Part shown: positions 44,270 to 54,808 of the stretch, piece after piece
Position numbering within the stretch: position 1 is the first letter of the stretch
How the letters are laid out: every line of letters starts with the position of its first letter
Assembly: GCF_902362185.1 (NCBI RefSeq)
Contig: NC_044495.1
Coordinates: forward strand, 36,699,711-36,763,710
Reading direction: 5' to 3'
From: Chanos chanos
Taxonomy: Eukaryota; Chordata; Actinopteri; Gonorynchiformes; Chanidae
DNA length: 64,000 nt
Translations under genes and position numbers: made by a program
Notes under the pieces: model-generated
Database searches by the model: none
Told to the model about the DNA's origin: nothing
The model's input: the letters and a program-made list of their open reading frames with translations, nothing else

Positions 44270-45010
44270 CATCCCAGACCTTTTCCCGCAAATGTGCTCA
44301 CATTCATTCACATTTGCCAATCCAAACCAAAAAAAACCCTATTCATTCACATTGTCCAGCACAAAATACAAATGGGTGAGGAACCAGCCTTCATATTTTT
44401 GGAGAGGTGTAAATCATAGCAAAAAATATTTCAGAAAGAATTACATTTCCCCATGTTCTCCTCTAATCCCTCCCTTCTTTATACATTAAGTGTAACTTAG
44501 TAGGCATAGCTGACAGGTCTATGTCACATTACACTGTACCAAAAATATCCAGTTCACTGGCAAAATTACTTCATCTTCCAAATCGCTTTACACAATATTG
44601 ACAGCACTGAATTCTCACACAGAAAACAGAAAGGTAAACAGTTACACTATGGCTTTTCTCAGACAGGGCCTACTGCTCCAACTGTACCACTATCACACTA
44701 TAAGACACACTGTGTCTTTATAACAACGGTCAATGCTGAGGGATTCTGTTTTAGTACGAGTATCTGTTTAATATGTTTGTTCCTGATATACCATGTCTTT
44801 GTTTTAAGTCTAAGCATTCAGTTAGTTTGTCATATTCACAAATGGGGGCTAATTTTTATGCTCTGTAAAAAGAAAAAACATTGGATTGATAGAATTTATA
44901 TGAATCAAAGTATTTTTCAGCATATTTATCTACATTATTTTTCCCCATTTTTCTCTGACATTTTATTTAAGCCACAATGAAAAGGTAGAAAAAAGAAAGT
45001 TGTCACACAC
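44270..45010 (-). pseudogene. Decayed array unit with intron-2 and exon-2 scars
   Basis: Words from the chemokine intron 2 (CAAATGTGCTCACATTCATTC) are followed by spacer words and, at 44630-44690, the exon-2-like scar (GTTACACTATGGCTTTTCTC and CTGCTCCAACTG). Ends at GTTGTCACACACTGCAG, the same boundary as in the rearranged copy 6 at 33.72 kb. Confidence 0.5.
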
Positions 45011-45320
45011 TGCAGCAAGTTCTGGATGCATGCACAGGATATCTCAGTTTTATTTGAAATGAAAGGATGAAACAAAAGACTTCCTGGAACTGACAGGTTC
45101 ATCGTTAAAACCTCAGGTATACATGACACACTGACGATGCAGTTCCACACGAAGAAAGAAGGGGAAACCAGGATTATTTATACAGAATGGAGCACGACTA
45201 GATTAACAGAAAACAAGTGGAACTAATGATTCACTGAGAATTAAGGAAATGCACATGCTAATTTAATAAAACGACCAGCAGAGGGGGGAAGAGAGAACCA
45301 AGGTGAGACAGTCATGAGAG
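45011..45320. other. Inserted unassigned segment
   Basis: About 300 bp from CAAGTTCTGGATGCATGCAC to AACCAAGGTGAGACAGTCAT break the array spacer before copy 10. No coding sequence was seen; AT and purine content differ from the flanks. Confidence 0.35.
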
Positions 45321-45578
45321 AAATAATTTATTAGATGATAAAAAAAAAAAATCAGAGTAGCTTATTATAGACTTTGAAACTTTGTGACGTTAGCATATGT
45401 TTTCAGCACAATGTTTATGAGATTATGCATGTATTACACAGTGTGAATGTGTTAGCTTTTGAGTCGTATTGCTCTAGACTTTTGTCAGTGGTGTACTTGA
45501 TAGCATTGTTGTATTGGCTGATGTTGTACTGGCTGATGTTGTATTTGTTGCTGTTGTATTTGTTGATGCAGTATTAGT

Positions 45579-46316
45579 TTATGCTGTGTTTGTTAGTGTT
45601 GCTGCACTCTTCCTCTTGTCCACTGTAGCTACATGACCACTGACCCAGCTGGCTTCTGGGTCCACAGAGATCCTCTTCCCTCCAATCACCTCAAACCTGC
45701 AGCAGATGATAAAAACACAATCATGTTGTGTGAACAGAAAAACACACACACACTCATAAAAGATCATGCAAAGTGTTATATAAGGCCACATGGTTCAAAA
45801 GAGCTGCGTGAACAGACACACAAAGAAAGAGACACAAAACAAAGAATTCCCCTAAACCAAACCAAACCAAACCAAACCAAAACTCCAATTCACATTGTCC
45901 AACACAAAATAATCTCAGTTCTAAATGCTTTATCGAAAAAGGGAAAGCTTACACAATGGCTTTTTTTGGGCAGTTACTGCTGATCCAAGTGTAAGATACT
46001 ACCCTCCTCAGAGGGATCCTCATGGTTGAAAATTGAGAACAGCAGGAAGAGCTGTTTGGTCCTTGAATACCAACTGGAATTGAACAGGCACCATATTAGA
46101 CCCAGGAAACATCTTTTCACAACTTTAATGGCAGTTACAGTGACAATTATATTTAAAGAGATAAAATTAAACATTAAAGAAAAAATCAGAGGCTACTGTA
46201 AACTGTCCTCTTTATGTTTTTTTTTAAAGAGTAAGATATCATGAATACTCACCAGCAGAGGTCAGCTGCAGAGAGCAGAGCAGCACCAGAAGTGACAGAG
46301 TTATCAGCTTCCTCAT
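45579..46316 (-). CDS. CC chemokine, array copy 10 (three-cysteine, short tail)
   Basis: Exons 46316-46253, 46073-45953 and 45696-45579 (64, 121 and 118 nt) encode 100 residues. The signal peptide is MRKLITLSLLVLLCSLQLTS; exon 2 gives NSSSCCSQFSTMRIPLRRVV and ISSNCPKKAIV. In exon 3 the fourth conserved cysteine is replaced by serine (GGKRISVDPEASWV), so the second disulfide of a CC chemokine cannot form. The tail stops at TLTNTA through a TAA, while the following sequence would still read as further NTAST-like repeats. The TATA position reads TATGTAA (46429-46435) and the kB-like site reads GGGGTATTTC. The frame is open and splice sites are good, but the changes together suggest a degenerating or altered gene. 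Confidence 0.72.
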
Positions 46317-46599
46317 TCTTACTGAAGTTTTCTGGTCTCACAGAGAGAAATATGTAGCTTCACACAACCGATGGTTTCTAAGGTGTGTAAGAGAAGATGG
46401 TTGTGAGGAGTAGCTCTTGTCTTGTCCATTACATAGGGAGAGGGGTTGACTTGGAGAAGAGAGAAATACCCCTCACTTTGATCCTTTGGATCCAACAGGA
46501 CATCTGTAGTTACCTCTTTCTGTGAACACAGCGCAGAGGAAAGGACCAGGTTAGCTCTTCCTCTTTTGTTCATGGAAAGGCAACTTTTTCTATTTGGTA

Positions 46600-48600
46600 G
46601 TTATGCACATGCAGCAATTATAGTGCTCCACATAGCAAATCTTCTTTCATATCTATTATATTAAATCAATAAATGACCTTAATCTTTTGTGTGTATATCC
46701 ATATTTTGTTTCATCTCCCAGATCATGGTTCTCAACGTTAAAATTGATAGATGTAAATTTGAAAATTTGAATCATAGTTTGCCAAAAAGCAAAATCTTTA
46801 TTTCCCCCTCCCAAAAACTTTTGTCATCATAGCCTCCTTCCATTCTTTTCACAGAGACGAAATTTTCCTCCTTAATCATCCACCACAAAACACAAGCATT
46901 TCTGTCTCGCCACAACCTCTCTTCAGTGCCACAGGGTGGCAGTGGGGTGTTAATCATTACCCAGACAACATTGTGGTTTTTACTCAGTGGTAATTGAGTT
47001 CATCTTCTTTTATTCATTGAGTAATAATATGAACACACCACATTTTTCACAGACAAATGCACTTTGAATTGTTGCACTGCCTAACTGACAACCAACAGCA
47101 AAAACAACATGTAACTGCTACTTTCAAAGTTAAACTAATTGTTTAAATAAAAGGAAAACTTTTATCTCTGTCTCTGTTTACAATGTTATTTTCATCAACA
47201 CATATTGTTCCACAGTTCAATAAACTTAAGACACACATGTTTCATGTTATGATTCCAGTTTATTAAAGTAATATGGAAACACTGAAGGATCTTTCTGTAA
47301 GTGTAGTGTTCGGCTTCAATATTCTGTTCACACAATTAACAAAAGTACAGTATGGGCTTTACAAAGCCCTCATACAAAGCTCTCTGATTTGTATCCTTTC
47401 ATCACTAATAGGTCTGGCACTCTATGTATTTTAGACTATGAAGTAATAATTTTGGTGTTTTTAAAATGAGACATGTATTTATATAAAACTGTTCAAGTGA
47501 GCACATTTTATCCATATCTCAAAACCATTAGTCTTTCACGATAATACAGTCAAATTGTGAGTGTAATTGAAGTCTGATGAGGTCAACACATTCTTTGAAC
47601 TCTGAGTCATCTTGGATTTTGTTTTACATACAACCAGTCATGCATTCATATAGCCAAATGCATTCATTTGAGACCTGTTGTTTTTTTTTTTGTTTTTTTT
47701 AAGTTACTCAAGACATGCTTGCGGTTGTATCTGCATAAGAACTCTTTTGACCCCTCTCTTAAAGGGCACAGTCCCTGAGCAATCCCTTCCCTCTTTCTCA
47801 CTCCACATTTTCCTCTTTTTTATTGACTCTGTGGTATTGAGTATATTTAAAATGATTCTCCAAATCTGGTTTTATTGTTTGCAGAAATAAGAATCCTATA
47901 TTTATATTTACCTATATTTATCCAGTAAAATACATGACGTACATTACACTTGTTGGTTTGCTTGTTGGTTTATCTGAAACTAAAACTTTTATTGCTGTAG
48001 TGACTTGTTCTCTCTTTCATTCATTCATTCATTCATGACATTTACTGTGTAACTTCTCTTGACTCATATTACTGTTAATTCAAACTATCAGGGATTAATG
48101 TACCTTTGAGAGGGTTTTTATTTTTATTAAATATTGTCTTTAAGGGCAACAGGAAGTAGTGACCAGCATCATATTACTCACATTAGCCTTTAAAAAAACC
48201 TTTAGTTTTCGTTTTCTATATAGGCACCACAAAAGACATATACACTGATAATTCACACTTTTAAAACATTTTATTTATTCATTTATTTTTGTACTTCACA
48301 GGTCCTTGTATAATCTGAGATTTGAGTTAAAATGAGATTACCACTGTGGTAGAGTGCAAATTACTAAAGATACATTCAGAAATGTGAGAAGCTAAATATT
48401 AACAATCAATTAGAAACTTCAAACAACACATGAACATAAAGAGAAATTTACAGAAAAAAAAACTTTGGTTCTTAATTTATAGCTTCGAGGTGAATGATTA
48501 GTGAAAGAAACTTTTCAGAGCTAGTTTGCCTCATTTTACAAGGCATTTCTCACTTGACACTTATCCCGTCTTTCTTAAATTTCTTAAACTGAGGGCAACT
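46600..48600. other. End of array spacer and gene-free DNA
   Basis: 46600-46950 is the last recognisable piece of array spacer (it ends GGTGGCAGTGGGGTGTTAATC). From there to 48600 no exon, RNA or repeat family is recognised; the 3' UTR of the next chemokine probably occupies part of 48.2-48.6 kb. Confidence 0.5.
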
Positions 48601-48603
48601 CGG

Positions 48604-49992
48604 TTAAAAAGGTATTTGCTTCCCATTCATTTTGACGTCGAGCTTGTTCATGAGTTCCTTCACCCATGAGTCGCTAGGCTTGGCACACACAAATCTGCCT
48701 TTGATGGTCTTGAACCTGAGAAGAGAACAAATCATGAATCACACATTGAAGAACATGCACAACATGACCACTAGAGGTGTGTCAAACAAAACAGTGCTCT
48801 TTGAAATGTTGATAAAGTTCCCAAATTTATAGAGAAAAATTGAACCATACCACACACACAACACACACACCAGGGCAACAAATGGAGAACTTTAATACAT
48901 ATTTTCTGAATGAACTATTTCAGTGAGGATTGTATGTTCATTAATATAGTGAATTCTGAAGTGTACATGACGCATGCAGAGATAATATTTGACCTTCATT
49001 TTCCATAACTAAGCCCTGTATCAAGCAAAACACAAACCCCTCCAATTCTCTTGCAATATTTCTCTTTGGTCTGCAAACCACTGAAGTAGTGAAAGCTGAT
49101 CATGGGACGTATGTTGGATGTGTGGTGGAGAATTTCAAAACTGTTTCTGTATTTATTTGGCCCAAGTAAAACTTAGGACATAAAAATCCATTATAATATC
49201 ACATGATCTGTCTAGTTTTGAAATGATACAACTTTCCTAAGTTACATTGCTATGTCCTGAGACATGTATCGTGTCTCTGGATGGTATACTTCATAAGGTC
49301 TAGGTGTGTTCTGTGAAACGTATGATACCTGTATGAGTAGTTATTAGTTATATTTTAGGAAATTTCAGTCTCATAACATATACTGTATACTGACATGTAA
49401 GCATCAGCTTGACGTGTTTTTTTTTTTTCTACAGACTGATGATAACACACACACACACAAACACACACACACACGCACAAATACACAGTGGGGGAACTTA
49501 CAGAATTGCTTCCTTGGAGCACTGCGGGCTTGTCTTGAAGTAACCGGTCACCTGTGCAAGTCCCAGTCGGCCATCCTGATATCCGAAGCAGCACTTCTTT
49601 GGCCTACTGGCCAAACGCAGACCTACGATAAAACATTAAACATGTCAACATACATTAAGACATTCATTCCTCCTCTCTCTCTGCCCCCCCCGCCTCTCTC
49701 TCACTCTCTCTTTATAATCAAAACAAAGTTCAAAATACATTTACATTTATTCATTTGGCCTGCATTTTTATCCAAAGTGACTTATACAGTGAAACTACAT
49801 GAGCAAATAAAATCTAAACACATATCATGAAGAAGACCACGCTCATTTACTCCTGCTGTAGCTGAGGTAAGGTATAGGTTTGTATTGTCTTTCATTATCT
49901 TCACACGACTCATTAGCTGACTGACCTTCACTGACGGTGACAGCGCTCAGGATCACAACGAGAGACAGAAGGATCAGACGATGGACAGCCAT
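48604..49992 (-). CDS. CC chemokine outside the array (CCL20-like spacing)
   Basis: Three exons: 49992-49926 (67 nt), 49622-49502 (121 nt) and 48715-48604 (112 nt), giving 99 residues. The signal peptide is MAVHRLILLSLVVILSAVTV. The mature part has RPKKCCFGYQDGRLGLAQV, TSPQCSKEAILFKTIKGRF and VCAKPSDSWVKELMNKLDV: all four cysteines and the typical WVK...L C-terminal helix. The CCxGYxD start recalls CCL20-type chemokines, but this is a pattern judgement, so no symbol is given. Introns are GT-AG with phases 1 and 2, as in the array. It lacks the Thr/Asn tail, differs strongly in sequence from the array copies and is single-copy here. TATA box at 50157-50165. Likely a secreted leukocyte attractant. 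Confidence 0.9.
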
Positions 49993-50156
49993 GTCGATTG
50001 AGATGTCACTTCCTGAAGGATTTAGAAGAACGAATTAACTGATGGACAGATAATTAGCTTGATGGATGGATGGATGGATGGATGTAGAGCCTGCTCTGCT
50101 TAAACACCACTCAAGCTCACCCGACTGCTTTGGACTGTCGAGAAGTGACCAGGGCG

Positions 50157-50165
50157 CTTATAAAG
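50157..50165 (-). promoter_or_regulatory. TATA-like box of the single CC chemokine
   Basis: CTTTATAAG on the minus strand, about 165 bp upstream of the ATG. It differs from the TATATAA of the array promoters. Confidence 0.55.
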
Positions 50166-50344
50166 CGTCTCTGGGGGGAGACCCTGAGTGAAAAGGGGGA
50201 TTTTAGGATTTTACGCACAGGGCAAAACGCAACCATCATAGTATCTGTGTTCTTTCCAAGGCTTCTGACCTTTAGCGCGTCACAGGAGTGTGGGCTGCGG
50301 CGGGTTTGGGCGTGCGGAACAATGGTGGTTCAGAGTCCTGATTA

Positions 50345-52300
50345 GTGCTCCTTTCAGATCCTCTTTTCGTGGCATGAGCTTCTCAAACTGAAATGAATAT
50401 ATTTCCTCTTGACTAAGTATACAGAGACATTTCTGTGATCATCACAGGCCTTCCGTGTAGAGTTTGTTTCACATATTGCCAAAAATACTTTCTTGTTTTT
50501 TTCCCTTTTTCCTCATGCATATTAATACAAGTTAAAAAAAACCCCAACAAACAAACAAACAAACAAAAAAAAAAACGCTAACTCAATAAGTCAGTCAACT
50601 TATTGCATTAGTGCAGTCAGTAATTATAAAGGACTAAATACCTTTAAAATAAATAAATAAATACATTTAAAAAAACAGAACTGCGTCAGTATCTATTTGC
50701 AGACTGCAGAAGGATTCAAAAAAAGTCTCACTGAAAACTCTTGAAGTGGTAGCCATAAAAAATATTGTTCTCCAAAAATGAAATAACGTAATTCTCCAGT
50801 GTAATTTTTGTTTTGTATCCTATATCGAATCCATCTTCTCTAGCTTCCTCCTTGAGTGTCAGTGAGAGAGGAACAGGGACCTATGACTTAATGGAAATAA
50901 ACAGCTTGCTCTCAGTTTGGCATTTGTTTGACAGTGTGAAAAATTTCAGTTCTTCAGAAATTCAGGGTGCATAACTATTTGGTCAACCACAATATGTTTT
51001 TTATGCCAATATTTTCTGATATCTTCAAAATAAGCAATTGACACTACTAATGCTAATATTAGTATTTATACTAATAGTAACATTAATAGTCATGTTTCAG
51101 AAGTTAAAGTTTCAGAAGAACAACAATCTTAACACAACTCAGACAACAATAAATTAATTCCTCACACTGAGCAATAACTGATGTCAACAGTTTTGAGGGC
51201 GAATCTGAATGTTTACACAGCGTTTACTGACAAAATGAATGAATTTATGAATGAAAGAGAGAACAAATTTGTGATCAAAAGAGGCTCTTTCTAAGAGAAG
51301 CCCACCTGCTTGTTCTTTGTGGTCCTTTAACTTTAGTGCTCTGCAGAGAAGACTAACACATTTGGCTGATGAGGGATTAGGAAAAACAACAGCCTACCTT
51401 GAGAGAGAATTCAGACTCTCACGCCGAGTCAAAGTTCACTTCTGAACACAGGTTAGTCGACATCAACAAGGTCTCAAATACCACATTCTACATTTTCAGC
51501 TGTACGTTAAGTTTTGTCACATTGGCCTTCAAAACGGTAGTCTACAAGGGGCGGACAAAATAATGGAAAAACAAACTGAAGCACTCATATTTTGAAATGA
51601 CTAAATCTCAGTTAGATTTAAAAAAAAAAAAACCTTGAGAATTCAGAATGCAGAGTAGACTTTCATCTCTGTCATCCATCAAATAACTAAGTTTCTTTTT
51701 ACCTTTGAATTTTAAATGTTGAGCTTAGTCATGGCTGAAGACTTCAGGTGTCATATGAAGACTGCAGGTGTTTGACACATACTTTATGCACAGGTGATGT
51801 AGTGTTCCAATAAGAGTGTACTTATCTTCAACGTCAATGATAAGTTAAGCATATTCAGGCAACACCAGTTGCAACCACACATTGTCCCTCTCGGTAAAGG
51901 CAGAAATTTGGGAAAGGCCATTTTTGTTTCTCTGATCTTGATGTTCATGTTTGATTGATGTGTGTGTGTGTGTGTGTATGTGTGTTCACACAGTTTAAGT
52001 GTCAGGTAACCCCTACCTGCTCCACCAAATGCCCACACATATACTTAATGTAGTGTGTGTGTGTGTCAAGTACAGAAATGCGAGGACAGTGTGTATGGTC
52101 TCCAGTTTTTAATGCATGTATACCTTACTGTTGTGTCTTTTGTGTCGCATTTCAAGATAGCTCTCTCTCTCTCACTCACACACACACAACTAAACACAGT
52201 TAGGTACAGTTAGATATAGATATGTGGGGGCAAATTCCTTTTTTTTTATGATTCATTTATCATTCCTATATACATATCACATACATACTCACACAAACAA
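50345..52300. other. Gene-free, AT-rich interval
   Basis: No exon or RNA gene recognised. AGGGGCGGACAAAATAATGG at about 51548 resembles the terminus of a common fish DNA transposon, but no partner end is visible. Short GT repeats lie near 51960 and 52055. Confidence 0.45.
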
Positions 52301-52356
52301 CACATGTATATTCACAATTTCTCTCGATGCATGCATTCACACGCGCACACACACAT

Positions 52357-52357
<1 letters not shown>

Positions 52358-52404
<47 letters not shown>
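52358..52404. repeat. GA microsatellite
   Basis: An uninterrupted (GA)n tract of more than 20 units, next to a CA-rich stretch. It lies downstream of the smpd3 stop codon; whether it falls inside the 3' UTR is unknown. Confidence 0.9.
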
Positions 52405-52408
<4 letters not shown>

Positions 52409-52409
52409 A

Positions 52410-53120
52410 ACTGAGGTGGTTTCAGTGGTAAATTCCTCAGAGAGATGAGCAAAACTCCCCCAAAAGTGCAGAAAAGAGACTCTCGACTCAGATGAAAACA
52501 CACAGAGCCAGTGATTCAAAGAGGGAAACTTTTTAAAAAGCAGAAGTAGCAGTTTGTAAAAGCTCAAAAGCAGAAAGCAACTCCCCTGTTGTATTCCCCA
52601 GAGAATCAGTCTCAAAGCTGGCAAACATCGCCAAGTAAAAAAAAAACAAAAAAAATCCAAAAACAAACAAAATACCCCAAAAACACCCTCTTCCCAAAAG
52701 AAAAAAATTAAAGGAGAAATAACACAAGGTTATCCACTGTAAGAAATACCTTGGTATTTTTTTTATAATGGCAGCAAAGTGCAACAGTATCTATGCTTAG
52801 CAATGAAAGTGTGAGAGTCCATGAAGCATCATCTTCATCATCGTCATTGTCATCTTCATCACGCTGCATGCACCTCTACAGCAGCTCCCTCTACTTCAAC
52901 CCCTCACTCTGACATCAACAAAGAGGTTGGACGTAACCTCCGACCTCTAGCCGGACATGCAGAGTACACAACAACAGGGTGAAACTCTACACTAAAGTAT
53001 TGCAACATTCTAATATAGCAAAAAAAAGCAATCAATGCATCGTGGGAGACATAATGCTCTTTTTTCTTTTTTTTCTTTTTTTTTTTTAGAAAAGCACAAA
53101 CGTCAAACTTACCAGTAATG

Positions 53121-53158
<38 letters not shown>

Positions 53159-54391
53159 TTAAAAAGAGGCTTTGTAGAGTATAAAAGCAGTTAGATGACA
53201 GGTGGATCGAGAGGAAAGTTGAGAAAACTCTTATCAGGGTTTATCAGTGGCCTGAGGTGACTATCCAGGTGTGTAAACATACGAGTTAGCCGCCGGCTGG
53301 AGGGTAAAAACGTGTAAACGCTGTTTCAGGAGGCCCTGCATTGCATACTCAACATGCTCTACAAGGAACCTCATCCCACAGCATCCAGTAAACAGGACTG
53401 GACTGGACCAGTGTGGACGGATTTGCAGATACCTGGAGAGAGTTGAGTAAGTGAGAGGGGGTGCGTGTGTGTCGTGTGTTGTGTCGTTTGTACATAAGAG
53501 ATTTGGGACGGCTGCATGCGGAGGGGAGGAGTGTCTGACGGCAACGTTGGCGACGGCGGGGGAAGGGTCGTAAGCGAGGACAAGTGAAAGATTTCAGATG
53601 ACCGAGGGTTAAATCCCTGATCCTAAGACTGGATGCCTAATATGCACATTCATTCACATGAGTTTCAATCCTGTATTTTAGTGACTACTGGCCCCCAATA
53701 CACACATACACACACACACACACTGTGTATTATGTTAAGTCATTCACTTTGTGAATTATACTAAATCACAACATTTCCATGTTGTGTACATCACACAACA
53801 CTCTTAGTCTAATCTAGACAGATTAGACAGGCATTCAATACCTCACTGAACAGCCATGCACAACACTGAACCTTTAGGCATTACAAATTCTCTAATAAAG
53901 ACCGTAAGGTGATCATAGAAACTTTTAGAAAGACTTTAGAAAAGAAAGACACTTTTGTTGTTGTTGTTGTTGTTGAGGTTCCTTGAACAGGGTCAAAGGT
54001 GAGAGAGGGACTGTCTTGTTCTTCAGGAGTAGTTTCACTGACAGTTTTAGTCACTTCTCTGTTCATGCCCCATTGTAAATCAAAGGACATGCAATACTGC
54101 GTATCCAGGCATTTTTTTCCATGCAACCCACTCCTTAATATAAGACCCCTCCCTCAATCATGGCACCAGACTCCAGATTAGCCATCCCTTAAAACCCCTA
54201 AGAAAAAAAAGCATTAGAATAGCAAAACATAAATATAACCAAGAACTAAATGTACTAAAGAACAGGAAACATTTCAACATATATAAACAGATAGAGAAAG
54301 TCCCATTAGTTGGATTTGAAAGTGTTATATATTAGCCCATGGGGAAGGACACAAACACACAGTCCTCAGCGTGTTTGTGCATGTTTCTATT

Positions 54392-54431
<40 letters not shown>

Positions 54432-54808
54432 TTTGAGTCTGTGTGTGTGTGTGTGTGTGTGTGAATCATTTAGAGCACTGTTCAGGGCTCTGTCACAAAC
54501 ATAAAGCTTTATTTACGGCCCCGTTTCAATAAACAGGCCATGTTTCTATGTTCTCTTCTCTCAATCTCATTTTCCACCGCTCTCTCCTTCCATCCATTCT
54601 GTTCTGTCCATCTTCTCCTGCCCCATATCATTGTCCTCCTTCTCATCCATAGCCATCCATCCCTCCTCTTTCTCTCCTCTTTGCGCAGGAGGCCTGAAAT
54701 TAATTTGTTTTTTTTTTTTCTGCCACCGTTTCTCTTTATCTTTTCCCAACTCGTTCCTTTCTATCTCTGTGGCAGGTGGGAAAGTCTGTAGCTGTCTCTG
54801 ACTGGTTC
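52410..54808 (-). other. Probable smpd3 3' UTR / downstream region
   Basis: No coding exon is seen below the smpd3 stop at 54809. Mammalian SMPD3 has a long 3' UTR, so part of this interval may be transcribed; no polyadenylation site could be fixed. It contains an (AAT)n tract near 53128-53157, a GTT tract near 53955 and a GT tract near 54400-54460. Confidence 0.35.
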
